Source: a virus. From it: a stretch of DNA of 40,629 nucleotides. The stretch's first letter is position 1. Every line of letters starts with the position of its first letter. Position numbers and translations under genes: made by a program. Under the pieces are notes generated by a model. That model searched no databases and was not told where the DNA came from. It worked only from the letters and a program-made list of their open reading frames with translations. Below are positions 1-10,004 of this stretch, piece by piece. Location: the IMG/VR virus record IMGVR_UViG_3300028806_000020, positions 1 through 40,629 of that record; one strand, 5' to 3'.

Positions 1-1
1 A

Positions 2-3000
2 GCAAATGGATATATTGTACTTCGAGACTATGGAGAGTCACTTTTCGGAACTTTAGCCAATCCTGTCTCACCTGCCACCTCATATACGATTACTTGGACA
101 ATGCAGTTCAATTCCCGCGATACTACTTTTGGAGGCGAAGGACTCATCGTTAAACCCTTTTGGCAATCGGATAATAGTTGCTATGAGTTCGTTATTTTAA
201 ATGATGGAACAAATACTTGGACATTAAATAAAGTTGTTGCATCAACAAGGACACAACTTAAATCAGGAACATTTGGTTTTGCTTGGGGAACGAATGTATC
301 CCATACCTTTAAAATTGATGTCGGACAAGCAACCAGTGGGAAAATAAATATTTCACTCGATGGAACAGCTCTCTATACCACTAATTCTGCTTCAACTGAT
401 GCGGGACTAACAGGCGGTCAAGTTGCCTGGTATGCACAGGGGGTCCATGTGCAACTTAGTGATATGATTTTAAATGTTGCAGGAGATACCACAAGTGGAG
501 GACTTGAGACATTGCGGGTTGGTGATCCAGGATTGACAACCGCAAACTTTGAGAACTTCTGGACAGCGGTTGCGACAGCATATGCAGATAATGAAACGGT
601 TTTAGGCTACGACTTGATGAATGAACCGCATGATATGCCTGTTCCGACTTCCCCATCAAATTATAAAGTAACGGCTGCAAATACAGGACTTCACTCACTA
701 ACCTATCGTTCGATTGATGCAATGAAATTAACAAAGGATAATATTACTAATCAAGTGCCTACAGCGTATATAACCGCGTATTGTAACTTTTTAGCGGCAC
801 ATTTCAATTTGACGCATATTGGTATTTCAATTCCCCTAGACACAACGGCTGCTTTTACCGCTAATGGGTCAACCCCTTCTCCTTTAACCGCTGAACAGTA
901 TTTAGCTGCTTGGTGTACGGCTATCCATAATGCGGGATTAAAAGTTCTTTATCGCGGGACGTTTTGTAATATGGAGAATATTTATAATTTTCCTTACTTA
1001 CCGTATGGAAACGCTGGGTTTGTTCCCCAGGGTACTACCTCTTCAGCACCTACGGATGGTACAACTACCTGGCTTGGAAGAGTATACTCTCGTATCCAAA
1101 CCATAGGATCTAACTTTGAGTCAGGGGATATTTTCGCACCTTTCCCAGAGCAAACAAGTTATGTCTTTAATGGTAACTCGTTTCTTTCAACAGCAGGCAG
1201 TGGTATACAAGCTAACTATTATTCTTTCTTTGAAGACTTGCCAACGGTAATTACTGATGCGTTTACTAATTTGTCTATCTCAGGAGTTGTCACTAATCTT
1301 ACATCGAACAATTATTCAGAACTTCGCTCAGGTTGGCTTAATTCTACTTTTGTTACAACCGTTGGGGCACAGGCAGTTGATTATTATGGGAACTATAATA
1401 ACGATGGGTATACCCCTGCACAATTTGGAGCCGATCTAGCAACAATCTATTCACAGAATGGTAATACGGCAATTTTTCTTCAAGAGTTTGCCGATATTCA
1501 GAATCTAGATTTAGATGAGGCGGATCGTATAACCTATCTTACTGAGTTCTATACAGAACTTGCTTCCTTACAAAGTGCGGGAAAACTCAACGGGTTTAAT
1601 TATTGGGGAGGATGGGACTCAAGCATCGGAGATGGAGGCGAACAGATTCTTATTAATTCAGGAACGCTTGAAAACCCTGTTTTCGGGATTAATTATAACG
1701 GTGTAGTATTACAATCTTTCTTCCAAGCAAGTGGGAATATCGAGTCAACGGTTACCGCCATGATGCAGGCTGCAATAACTGGGATTAGAACTGAGGACTC
1801 AACACACTACATTTTTGCTGAAACAGACGAATGGGCAGGAGGACAAAACTTTGCTCAACAATACGGGAGTAACCCAACGCCTTGGCTGACAGACTCAGAT
1901 AATAAACTTGTGTATTCCTTCCACTATTACTTTGACGATGACCATTCGGGAACCTATCCGATTGCCTTTGCATCAACGAATAATACGAACATTCCTGGGG
2001 ACGTAACACCGATTATGGAATGGGCACAAAATAACAATCAACTGTTATATGCAGGTGAGTATGGAGTACCCGCAATAGAGGATTGGCAGATATGTCTTTC
2101 AACCTTCTTAGCTCTTGCCAATCAATATGATGTCTGGGCTACCTATTGGGCAGCGGGAGACGCGTATACTTCTATTACCACAATTCAACCAGGCGGGTCA
2201 TATCCAAATTATATAGACCAATTACAAATGGCAATTGTGGGCTTACCTGCAAACCTGCAAAATATTGTTAAAGGGCCGCAACCGCAATTTACTTATGACT
2301 TTCTTACAGCTTCGGGGGGAGTACCAACTAATACCTACTCGCTTGAGCTTCTTGCAGATGCCAGCCAGTACGCAACAGCCGACTCTAGTGACTCACTTAA
2401 GATTACCAGTGATTTAACTTTAGAGGCATACGTTGCGTTACTTACGTTACCTGCTGTAGGTGACTCAATGTCTATTGTTGGTAAATGGGATGCCTCAGGA
2501 ACTACACAATCCTATCTTATGGATCTGTATGCGATTAGTGGTTTCTTTGGTAACGGACAGGATGGAGAGCTTATTGTTACTTCAAATGTAACTCAAGCAC
2601 CAATTGACTCAGCGTGTGTTGGAACGGCAGGAGCATATGTGCTTAATGCGAGTAATGCAAGTTTTGCGCCAGGACAAGTCATTGTTATTTGGCAAACGCA
2701 AGGGACAAATGCAGGACAAGAAGAGCGTAATGTTATTGCCGGATATAATGGGTCACAAATCACGCTACAAACTCCGCTACAGGGAACGTATACAACGGGG
2801 GCGCAAGTTATTGTTATTCCACAATATACGAGTGGGACAATTAATGCAACGTGCACATGGTCTGCGAAAGCATGGAATGGGACAACGGGCGGTCGATTAG
2901 TAGGATTATTTACCAGTACATTTACGAATAACGGAACTGTTCTTGGCGATGGACTCGGTTTTAGAGGTGGGGTTACTCAAGGCTCCTATCAAGGAGCGAC

Positions 3001-5584
3001 TGGAGAAGGTTCTGTGGGTGCGTCTCTTCAACCGCCGGCCAACCAAAACTATGATGCCTATACTTTAGACAATCCTAATGGTTCAGGCGGTGGTGGCGGT
3101 TCAACTGATGTTAATCAACTTTACTCAGGCGCAGGTGGAGGAGGAAATGGAACACAAGGAACGAATGGTTTATCAATTAATGGAGGAGTCAATCTTGCCA
3201 TAGGTGGGCTTGCTCTGGGGACAGCAGATTTGACTGCTATGTCTCCTGGTGGGGGCGGTGGGGGCGGCTCCTTAGTTTCAGCCAGTGGTACAAACACAGG
3301 GGGTAATGGAGGAGCATGTATTGATATTAACGCTGTTACAATTACAGGGACGGGGCTCTTTAGCAGTAACGGAACAAACGCAATTACTTCAACATCTGCT
3401 AAAAATTCAGGTTCGGGAGGAGGAGCTGGTGGCTCAATCAGACTTAAAACACAAATCGCAACTATGACTGATCTTACTTGCTCAGCAGAAGGCGGTGAGG
3501 GCTCAGCAGGAGTGGGTGCGGGAACAAACGCGAATGGTGGTAGTGGAGGGCAAGGTATTATTGCAATTTCATATCTTACCTCATATGCAGACGGTACAGA
3601 GACTCCAACCCCTACCTATATTCAGGATAATACCTTGGTGACGACAGCTACCTATCAATTACGACTTCACATCTCAAGTAATGGAGTCTTAAATGAAATT
3701 TTAGCAATTAATCTGCCAGGTCTTTCAACAGGAGCTTGGAACAGGTTTTCAATTACTTGGACTGCCTCATCTTCTCTTGCAAACTTTTATGTTAATGGAG
3801 GACTTATCGGCTCAACTGTAGGAAGTGCAACCGCAATTGACTCTAACGCGGGAGCGTTGTTTGTGGGAGCTGATAATAACGCAAGTGGGGATCCTGAGAA
3901 CTTTCTCAACGGATATATTAATGATGTCCGTATCTGGGCTGGAGCAGAGGATTCACAAATTAACTCACTCTATAACGTGCAGTTATCAGGTAATCAACAA
4001 AACCTCGCAGCATATTACACCTTTAACAATACAGCCGATGACATATCGGCAAATGGTAATAACTTAACCCTTGAAAACTCACCGTTATATTCAATAAATG
4101 TACCGTTTACAGGTTCGCTACCATTAAATATAGATCAGCAGTACACAACAAATGGCGATACCTATGCAATCCCTACAACAATCTCAGAGAGTTTAGCTAA
4201 TCAATTACCCTTCACTCCACAATTTGATCCGCAGTTGTCGATGGATGTCGACGTAGCTGATCCAGGAACAGGAGACTGGACACTTACCATTCACGATGAA
4301 TCAAATAACGTGATTGCTCAACAAACGGTTAAAAACTCTCGTCTTGTATCAAGTGGCTATCAGTTATTTATCTGGAATACTCCCTGGCGAATTGTCATAG
4401 GTAATAACTACCATGCTCATCTTACAAGTACTGTTGATGATGGGACTATTGTTACAAGTCACTCAAACGCTCTACAAAGTGGTGGGTTAGTAACAGCAGA
4501 TTTTCATACGTACTATCAATTCTTAGTAACTGATACTTCCTATCATCCAATGGCAAGATGGCTTAATTTCTTGGTAATAGGAAATGAGAGATACTTGGCA
4601 ACCTGGAACGGAGCCTTTTATCAGCCGAACCTTATTGCTTTTCCCGCAGGAACGCACGTTCGATGCTTTGGTGTCTGGGGTGCGTATCTCGCAATTGGTA
4701 CCTGGCAGGAAACAAACTCAGGAACCCCTAATATCTATGACTGGGCAAAAGGAACTATCTATTTCTGGGATGGGATTTCACTAACCTTTAACTTCTCAAT
4801 TGATGTTCCTGAAGGACAAGTCAATGCGATATACGGTATGGATGCTGACTTGTATTACATTGCAGGCTACAAGGCTGATCTTATGTATTATCACGGGTCA
4901 TTTGCCAATCAGTCAGGCTCATTTAACGGAACAAAGGTCAAGCGTGTACCGTACCTGGAACGCTCATCGTATATTGAAACCTACCCTCAGGCTATGGCTA
5001 TGTGGCAAGGACTTTTGTATTTTGGCATGGGTGGGGCTTCAGACTCGGTGAATTTCCCGCGTAATGTCTATTCCTGGGGGACTTTATATCCTCAATATGC
5101 ACAGACTCTTTCTTCTGATTATGTCATTTCCACTGGTAGGAATGGCTCAACGGTGAAGATTGGGTTGGTCTATCCCGTAGGCAAGAAACTGCTAATTGGT
5201 TGGCAGGATGGGCTAGCCTACGGGGTGGATGTCATTGACCCTGATAGTGGACAGTTTTATCAATCAGGGTATTTGCAAACACTGATCCAAGATGGGGGAA
5301 CCGTATGGCATGAGGATTTACTGGTTAAAATGCGGGCAGATCATCTGGTATTAAACGCAGGGGAAAGTGTACAAATTGGCGCGTATCTGGATCGCTCAAG
5401 TGTGCTCTCATTAGTGAATTGTGCAACGGATACCTCTAGTCGGTTTACAGTTAATACAATGGAGCAAGGAAGGGTGTTTGAATATCAGTTACAGGCTAAT
5501 TTGAATGGGAATGGGTCGAGTAGTCCAAGTGTGTTGGATGTGACAGGTGGGGTGAACCCGCTCGACAGCGAGAGTCAGTATTGA
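2..5584 (+). CDS. Large chimeric tail/adsorption protein with glycosidase-like and LamG domains (5' partial)
   Basis: The frame is open from the first bases, so the ATG at 101 is probably internal and the true start lies upstream. Visible order: a concanavalin-like sandwich (about 60-480); a GH5-like segment with a GYDLMNEPH motif, the acid/base Glu codon at 623; a second TIM-barrel-like segment (about 760-1740) with Glu candidates at 1148 (FPEQ) and 1484 (FLQEFAD); the GH5-like C-terminal half with LLYAGEYGVP, nucleophile Glu codon at 2057; a LamG domain starting about 2337; a Gly-rich stretch (about 2550-3600); the rest of LamG (3640-4090); and a propeller-like C-terminus (4500-5560). It probably binds and degrades a host surface polysaccharide. 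The stop is TGA. Domain limits are estimates; the role as tail fibre or spike is inferred from domains and neighbours. Confidence 0.8.
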   Translation, partial: ANGYIVLRDYGESLFGTLANPVSPATSYTITWTMQFNSRDTTFGGEGLIVKPFWQSDNSCYEFVILNDGTNTWTLNKVVASTRTQLKSGTFGFAWGTNVSHTFKIDVGQATSGKINISLDGTALYTTNSASTDAGLTGGQVAWYAQGVHVQLSDMILNVAGDTTSGGLETLRVGDPGLTTANFENFWTAVATAYADNETVLGYDLMNEPHDMPVPTSPSNYKVTAANTGLHSLTYRSIDAMKLTKDNITNQVPTAYITAYCNFLAAHFNLTHIGISIPLDTTAAFTANGSTPSPLTAEQYLAAWCTAIHNAGLKVLYRGTFCNMENIYNFPYLPYGNAGFVPQGTTSSAPTDGTTTWLGRVYSRIQTIGSNFESGDIFAPFPEQTSYVFNGNSFLSTAGSGIQANYYSFFEDLPTVITDAFTNLSISGVVTNLTSNNYSELRSGWLNSTFVTTVGAQAVDYYGNYNNDGYTPAQFGADLATIYSQNGNTAIFLQEFADIQNLDLDEADRITYLTEFYTELASLQSAGKLNGFNYWGGWDSSIGDGGEQILINSGTLENPVFGINYNGVVLQSFFQASGNIESTVTAMMQAAITGIRTEDSTHYIFAETDEWAGGQNFAQQYGSNPTPWLTDSDNKLVYSFHYYFDDDHSGTYPIAFASTNNTNIPGDVTPIMEWAQNNNQLLYAGEYGVPAIEDWQICLSTFLALANQYDVWATYWAAGDAYTSITTIQPGGSYPNYIDQLQMAIVGLPANLQNIVKGPQPQFTYDFLTASGGVPTNTYSLELLADASQYATADSSDSLKITSDLTLEAYVALLTLPAVGDSMSIVGKWDASGTTQSYLMDLYAISGFFGNGQDGELIVTSNVTQAPIDSACVGTAGAYVLNASNASFAPGQVIVIWQTQGTNAGQEERNVIAGYNGSQITLQTPLQGTYTTGAQVIVIPQYTSGTINATCTWSAKAWNGTTGGRLVGLFTSTFTNNGTVLGDGLGFRGGVTQGSYQGATGEGSVGASLQPPANQNYDAYTLDNPNGSGGGGGSTDVNQLYSGAGGGGNGTQGTNGLSINGGVNLAIGGLALGTADLTAMSPGGGGGGGSLVSASGTNTGGNGGACIDINAVTITGTGLFSSNGTNAITSTSAKNSGSGGGAGGSIRLKTQIATMTDLTCSAEGGEGSAGVGAGTNANGGSGGQGIIAISYLTSYADGTETPTPTYIQDNTLVTTATYQLRLHISSNGVLNEILAINLPGLSTGAWNRFSITWTASSSLANFYVNGGLIGSTVGSATAIDSNAGALFVGADNNASGDPENFLNGYINDVRIWAGAEDSQINSLYNVQLSGNQQNLAAYYTFNNTADDISANGNNLTLENSPLYSINVPFTGSLPLNIDQQYTTNGDTYAIPTTISESLANQLPFTPQFDPQLSMDVDVADPGTGDWTLTIHDESNNVIAQQTVKNSRLVSSGYQLFIWNTPWRIVIGNNYHAHLTSTVDDGTIVTSHSNALQSGGLVTADFHTYYQFLVTDTSYHPMARWLNFLVIGNERYLATWNGAFYQPNLIAFPAGTHVRCFGVWGAYLAIGTWQETNSGTPNIYDWAKGTIYFWDGISLTFNFSIDVPEGQVNAIYGMDADLYYIAGYKADLMYYHGSFANQSGSFNGTKVKRVPYLERSSYIETYPQAMAMWQGLLYFGMGGASDSVNFPRNVYSWGTLYPQYAQTLSSDYVISTGRNGSTVKIGLVYPVGKKLLIGWQDGLAYGVDVIDPDSGQFYQSGYLQTLIQDGGTVWHEDLLVKMRADHLVLNAGESVQIGAYLDRSSVLSLVNCATDTSSRFTVNTMEQGRVFEYQLQANLNGNGSSSPSVLDVTGGVNPLDSESQY

Positions 5585-5590
5585 TACTAT
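5562..5590 (+). promoter_or_regulatory. Promoter for the 5597 gene, leaderless geometry
   Basis: TCGACA (5562-5567), 17 bp, TACTAT (5585-5590). The A of the ATG at 5597 is seven bases after the -10, so the transcript should begin at the start codon. There is no SD. The element lies inside the 3' end of the upstream gene. Confidence 0.5.
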
Positions 5591-5596
5591 TACATT

Positions 5597-8152
5597 ATGC
5601 AAGACTTTTTAAATCAATTAATGGGTGCAGCAAAGTCAATTGAAGGTGCTGTTGGAAATGTAACAAATACCATAGGACAAGGAGCGCAAGCCGCTGGACA
5701 AGATATTGCAAAAGCAGTAACACCACAACCGCAAGTAGCTACTCCACCGCCAGTGTCAACAGTGCCAGTAAGTCAATTACCACAAACGCCTGTTGCCCTT
5801 GCTCCACAACAAAGTACTCCAACTGCAAGTATAAATCAGTTACCATCACAAGGAGGAGTTGTTTCTCAAATAGGATATAACCTATCACCACAAGGGATAA
5901 AAGCAACATTGCAAAAAGGTGGGAACACTCCCGTTATACAAGAACTTGCAGGAAAAGAAGGGCCAAATGCTCAAGCGGTTGCAGGAATGGGAATGGTGGG
6001 AGATGCCGACACTGGAGGAGGTGCATTTCGTCCTGTTAAGCCTGGAGAAGTTTTACCACAGGGATATACAACAAGAATGAATATGGCAACGGGGGAACAA
6101 ATGACAAATGCTCCCGATACAACACAAATTATTGATCCAAAAACAGGACAACCGATTGTTAAACCACAACTGCCAGAAGGTCAAAATGGAGATCAGTTCG
6201 TCTTTCCATCAAAACCATTAACAGGGGGAACGCCTGCAAAGGTAGCAGCAAGACCTTTTATTCCTCCTGCTACACCTGATCTTGTTCCAGGAGGCGCGAT
6301 GAAGCCACCAACTGAGGAAGGATTACCATCAATAGGAGAAACTCCACAAGCAGTACCATCAGCAACAGAACAACCTATCGAGCCGCAAGCTCCTGGTGTA
6401 CCTTCGCCTGCATCAAATTACACTCGTACTTTTGATGTAACTGATCCAAATATTCACCCGTCAGCTATTGATCCACATGAAGATATGATGCGTAATTTAG
6501 AGGTGGATGGATCAGATATAAAAACACAACAACAAAAAGCTCAGGTCAATGCTACGGCAAATGGGTATGGTATTAAAGGATCCCAGACACAACAATCAGG
6601 CTTAATTAATGATGCAATAGATACTTTAGCAAAACGAGCAAAAGTTAATATTGCGGCAACCGGTGGAACAATTGCCAAGAGTGATCTTATTAATGAAGTT
6701 GCTAAGGGTATCTTTAAAGTGGCAGGACAGCATGATATAGACCCTAATGCTGTTATGAAAATGGCAGAAGATACGGTCAATAATGCCTATGCGAGAGTTA
6801 AGGGTGTAGATGCAAACGGAAGCTACTCAACAGAAGCCCCAGATCAGATACCAGGAGTTGATGCGCAAGACATGAAAACACAGTTTAATAGTGACTCAAG
6901 TAGTACGTTTGGCAAAGATCCTTCAACCTGGACAAAAGCGCAAAAGACAGCACGTCCTGCAAGAGATGCTGTAGATAAACTCTTAGGGGAGCAATATCCT
7001 GCTGCAAAAAAACTTAATAACGATATGTCAGATTTATATAATGCTAAGGAGTCATTACGAAAAGGATCAAATACTGAGGGAACCGCGGCTAAAAAGGCAT
7101 ATATGGATCAAGAGAAAGCCACACAAGACGCAGCAAATGCACCAAAAAAACCAAATATAGGAAGCAAAATTATAAAAGGAGTAGGAGCGACAGCTCTTGT
7201 AGGGGGATTATTAATGGGAGCGGATGCGTTAAGTGCTAATACTCCAATAGGCTATTCATCTGCCACCCCGCAAAACCCACAAGGGAATACTCAAAATGGA
7301 TCCGAAAAACAAAATGCCCCCAATGGCAAAAATTCCGTTGGCAACACAAGTCAAAATATCACTAATCATGGTCAGAGTGTAACACAAACTCCTTCAAATG
7401 TCAATAGTCTTGAGACAGATCCGACAAAAGTACAACTTGACGGAAACGGGCAGGTAAATCCTCCTGACTACACAAAAGTTAAAAATTCTGTCGGGCAGCC
7501 AGTTTTGGTAACAGATGCCGATTTTCAAGCACAAGGTGATGCAATTCGCGCTCAAGCAAATGCTGATCCTGGTAATAAACTTGTGCAAAGTCAGGCTGCA
7601 CAAAACGCATTGGCATTAAAAACAGCGTATGATGCAACCTCTGATTTTCGTACACAATATAAGAAAGCACAACCCGCATTGCAACAAATAACTAGTACTT
7701 TACAGAGTATCAGCCCGTCAAATACTCCTAATTTTGGAGACTCAATTGAGGCAAATTTGCCGGTAATAGGAGACGTGGGGCTTCAAGAAGTACATTCCAT
7801 GTTTAATCAAAATTATGGAACTTTACTAGGACAGGCAAAAGCATCAGATAAAATGGCAAGTTCATTCGGGTTTGATATGAACGCAGCGGGAGCAAATAAC
7901 GCGGGGACGATGAGAAGTCGTTTACAATTAGAAGCGCAAAAGATTGTTGCATATCTTAATCAACAAGCAAAAACCAGTGGATCAACAAGTCTCCCGACTA
8001 CACCTGTCATCCCTCCTAATAATCAAGGTGGGGATACTGGGGGGACGGGACAAATGCCAAGTACACCACAACCTCTAGGAAATCAGATAGCACCTGCAAA
8101 TCCAAACTGGGGAAAAATGAGCGTTACGCCTCAGCCGATCGTAGCTAATTAA
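5597..8152 (+). CDS. Large Q/P/A-rich virion protein, candidate internal or ejection protein
   Basis: 851 residues. The N-terminus is amphipathic (MQDFLNQLMGAAKSIEGAVG), followed by a long Pro/Gln/Thr-rich low-complexity part. One hydrophobic helix lies near residues 525-545 (GVGATALVGGLLMGADAL). The last 250 residues are helical and Ala/Gln-rich, ending in another Pro-rich tail. No enzyme motif was recognised. Large proteins of this composition beside tail and lysin genes are often DNA-ejection or internal virion proteins in short-tailed phages; a tape-measure role is the alternative. It overlaps the convergent minus-strand gene by 8 bp at the 3' end. The start is supported by the promoter at 5562-5590. 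Confidence 0.7.
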   Translation: MQDFLNQLMGAAKSIEGAVGNVTNTIGQGAQAAGQDIAKAVTPQPQVATPPPVSTVPVSQLPQTPVALAPQQSTPTASINQLPSQGGVVSQIGYNLSPQGIKATLQKGGNTPVIQELAGKEGPNAQAVAGMGMVGDADTGGGAFRPVKPGEVLPQGYTTRMNMATGEQMTNAPDTTQIIDPKTGQPIVKPQLPEGQNGDQFVFPSKPLTGGTPAKVAARPFIPPATPDLVPGGAMKPPTEEGLPSIGETPQAVPSATEQPIEPQAPGVPSPASNYTRTFDVTDPNIHPSAIDPHEDMMRNLEVDGSDIKTQQQKAQVNATANGYGIKGSQTQQSGLINDAIDTLAKRAKVNIAATGGTIAKSDLINEVAKGIFKVAGQHDIDPNAVMKMAEDTVNNAYARVKGVDANGSYSTEAPDQIPGVDAQDMKTQFNSDSSSTFGKDPSTWTKAQKTARPARDAVDKLLGEQYPAAKKLNNDMSDLYNAKESLRKGSNTEGTAAKKAYMDQEKATQDAANAPKKPNIGSKIIKGVGATALVGGLLMGADALSANTPIGYSSATPQNPQGNTQNGSEKQNAPNGKNSVGNTSQNITNHGQSVTQTPSNVNSLETDPTKVQLDGNGQVNPPDYTKVKNSVGQPVLVTDADFQAQGDAIRAQANADPGNKLVQSQAAQNALALKTAYDATSDFRTQYKKAQPALQQITSTLQSISPSNTPNFGDSIEANLPVIGDVGLQEVHSMFNQNYGTLLGQAKASDKMASSFGFDMNAAGANNAGTMRSRLQLEAQKIVAYLNQQAKTSGSTSLPTTPVIPPNNQGGDTGGTGQMPSTPQPLGNQIAPANPNWGKMSVTPQPIVAN

Positions 8153-8666
8153 CAGGTACATATCCTAAAACAGACTCGCCACTGTATTGTGTCCAATGAG
8201 CTAAAGTGTCAACGCTAACACCTGAGTCTTCTGCCGATACAAAAGATCCTGTCTGTGGATTGATTAAAATACCAGTATGTCCTAATCCATTGTCTCCTGT
8301 AAAATATACTTTATCGCCTGCTTTTGCGCCTTGAAGATTAGGGTCAGCAACGGCAGAACCATCATTGAGTTGGTTTTGCCAAGCCTCAGCAGCAGTACCT
8401 CCCATATTAGATGAGCCTGTTGCTTTTTCTTGAAATGCTTCACAATATCCGTCATATGATTGATCGCCTATATCGCTTTCTGCTGCTTGTACATCAGCAG
8501 GTTCTCCTTGAGAATTGTTCGTGGGAGTTGTAGAAGGAGAACCTAAAATAGCATCAACTGCATTAGACGGTTGCGGGGTTGATTGCTGTTGTGAACCATT
8601 TAAGATTGCATCTACTGGAGATGAGTCTGAGGCTCCATCGAGAATAGTATCAGCTAAGGTCGGCAT
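8145..8666 (-). CDS. NlpC/CHAP-like cysteine peptidase or amidase, virion-associated
   Basis: 173 residues. The C-terminal half has a Cys-His hydrolase layout: YDGYCEAFQEK with Cys75, then AGDKVYFTGDNGLGHTGIL with His130, followed by an acidic third-residue candidate in SAEDSG. This fits papain-fold peptidoglycan amidases or endopeptidases. The N-terminal 45 residues carry three copies of a D-(T/A)-I-L-x-(G/S) motif at 6-11, 19-24 and 38-43, probably a docking or linker element. The ATG lies one base after the stop of the minus-strand gene upstream (TAA-t-ATG), so the two form an operon. A role in wall penetration during infection is inferred from the gene's place among virion genes. Confidence 0.65.
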   Translation of the reverse strand: MPTLADTILDGASDSSPVDAILNGSQQQSTPQPSNAVDAILGSPSTTPTNNSQGEPADVQAAESDIGDQSYDGYCEAFQEKATGSSNMGGTAAEAWQNQLNDGSAVADPNLQGAKAGDKVYFTGDNGLGHTGILINPQTGSFVSAEDSGVSVDTLAHWTQYSGESVLGYVPVN

Positions 8667-8667
8667 A

Positions 8668-9531
8668 TTAGTAATTAACTACTGTAGAGGGTGCTTGTCC
8701 TGTTGGATCGTAGGGATTTGAAACTTGTCCCGTTTGTGCATTAAATACTGCTTCAGATGGCGAAAGCACTTTATATTGCTGTCCTGCTTGTGCTGCTGCA
8801 ACACTGCTTGATCCTGTGATACTTGCTGCCTGTACCTGAGCATTTGCAGCAGCTAACGCACTTTGATAAGAGGCTTCAGCGGAACTTAACTGAGCATACG
8901 CAGTCATTTGACTTTCAGATAATTGAACTCCGCTTTGCATCTGGGCAGTTAACGCGTTTAACTGATTTTGTTGTGCAGTCGTAAATCCGCTCATCTGTTG
9001 TGCATATTGTTGAAGATTATACTGGCCTGTTTGCTCGATTGGAAGTAAATTCTGGGTATTTTGCTCGTACTGCAAGTTGGCATAATTTGTCGCGTTACTT
9101 TGAGCAGTTGTTGCATTGTTTTGAGCTGCGTTTGCCTGTGGTGTTAAGTATTGTAAGTCCTGGTCTGTTTTCTGTTGTACTTGATTATTATCATAATTAA
9201 ATCCTTTTGCTGCATTGACATCAGTAATTGGTGCTTGTAAAACAGCATTATTTAATGTGTTAGCGGTATTTTGCAAAGGTTGCACATTATACATCTTCAT
9301 CCCAGTTTGCAGGGCTTGAGTAGTAGAGGGTTGGGATGCAATTTGATTTTGAAACGCCTGTTGATATTGATTTTGTTGCTGATTTTGGGATTGACCTAGA
9401 GCTGTTACTCCAGACTCTGTTTGTTGGGTCTGCTGAGTGGGATTAAAAGAATTGATGGCATTCGCACCCGCTCCAGCGGCAGAATTAACCGCATTCGCAC
9501 CTGTTGTATAAATAGAACTTGGGGCAGCCAT
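8668..9531 (-). CDS. Gln/Ala/Asn-rich helical virion protein, candidate ejection protein
   Basis: 287 residues starting MAAPSSIYTTGANAVNSAAG. A longer frame to 9672 exists but would overlap the divergent gene at 9579, and the ATG at 9531 has a TATACT -10 just upstream. The protein is rich in Gln, Asn, Ala and Thr with long helical heptad-like stretches and few charged residues. No catalytic motif is present. Composition and position next to a wall hydrolase suggest an internal head or ejection protein; this is an inference. It is the first gene of a two-gene minus-strand operon inside an otherwise plus-strand late region. Confidence 0.65.
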   Translation of the reverse strand: MAAPSSIYTTGANAVNSAAGAGANAINSFNPTQQTQQTESGVTALGQSQNQQQNQYQQAFQNQIASQPSTTQALQTGMKMYNVQPLQNTANTLNNAVLQAPITDVNAAKGFNYDNNQVQQKTDQDLQYLTPQANAAQNNATTAQSNATNYANLQYEQNTQNLLPIEQTGQYNLQQYAQQMSGFTTAQQNQLNALTAQMQSGVQLSESQMTAYAQLSSAEASYQSALAAANAQVQAASITGSSSVAAAQAGQQYKVLSPSEAVFNAQTGQVSNPYDPTGQAPSTVVNY

Positions 9532-9539
9532 ATAATAAA

Positions 9540-9545
9540 AGTATA
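9540..9545 (-). promoter_or_regulatory. -10 element for the minus-strand operon 9531-8145
   Basis: TATACT read on the minus strand, ending nine bases before the ATG at 9531. The -35 is weak (TAGCAA at 17 bp). It overlaps the -35 of the divergent plus-strand promoter at 9544-9549, so the two promoters probably compete for polymerase. Confidence 0.4.
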
Positions 9546-9572
9546 GACAATCTCTAGCAGAATTGCTACCAT
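9544..9572 (+). promoter_or_regulatory. Promoter for the 9579 gene, leaderless geometry
   Basis: TAGACA (9544-9549), 17 bp, TACCAT (9567-9572). The ATG at 9579 starts seven bases after the -10. There is no SD site upstream of the ATG. Confidence 0.5.
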
Positions 9573-9578
9573 AATTAT

Positions 9579-10004
9579 ATGAACCCACAACCCCAGCAAA
9601 TGTTACCCCCTCAGGCTGTAGCCGCGATGGTAAGGCGTGGCGCATCTCCAAACGGTCTTTTTCAACAAGCACCTATGCAAGCAGGAGCAACACCAGGCGC
9701 ACCAACTTATGACCCATCAATGGCAACACCTCCGCAAGCGGGCACACAACAGCAAAACCCTATGATGACCCCTCCTCCTGGTACAACACCAGGACAGCCA
9801 ATGCAACCAGGACAACCACAATTAGCAGGTCAATCGGGAGATGTACAACCAATGTCTGAAAGCCAGATGATCTTGAATGCCTTACAAGACCGACTCGAAC
9901 ATCACAGCAAAATTACTGAGAAGACACTCTCTACCCTTACGAAAATGCTTGAGGCAAACATCCCCGTTGATCCCTCTCAACAGTCAACACCAACAAGTCA
10001 ATGA
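9579..10004 (+). CDS. Pro/Gln-rich virion protein with C-terminal helix
   Basis: 141 residues. The first 90 are Pro/Gln/Met/Gly-rich and probably disordered. Residues 95-130 (SESQMILNALQDRLEHHSKITEKTL and onward) form a coiled-coil-like helix. No enzymatic motif is visible. It ends with TGA inside the ATGA start of the next gene, so translation is probably coupled. It is likely a minor structural or chaperone-like protein of the tail or neck. Function is not recognised. Confidence 0.65.
   Translation: MNPQPQQMLPPQAVAAMVRRGASPNGLFQQAPMQAGATPGAPTYDPSMATPPQAGTQQQNPMMTPPPGTTPGQPMQPGQPQLAGQSGDVQPMSESQMILNALQDRLEHHSKITEKTLSTLTKMLEANIPVDPSQQSTPTSQ

Noticed and set aside
456-734. Minus-strand and alternate-frame ORFs inside large genes
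   Set aside because: Such frames (for example 456-734, 1785-2009, 26918-27289, 33290-33871) lie opposite well-supported genes, show low-complexity or implausible composition and have no start signals.
5582-5599. TGA read-through joining the tail gene to the 5597 gene
   Set aside because: The two are in the same frame with only TGA and four codons between, but the second has its own promoter with proper spacing and a natural N-terminus.
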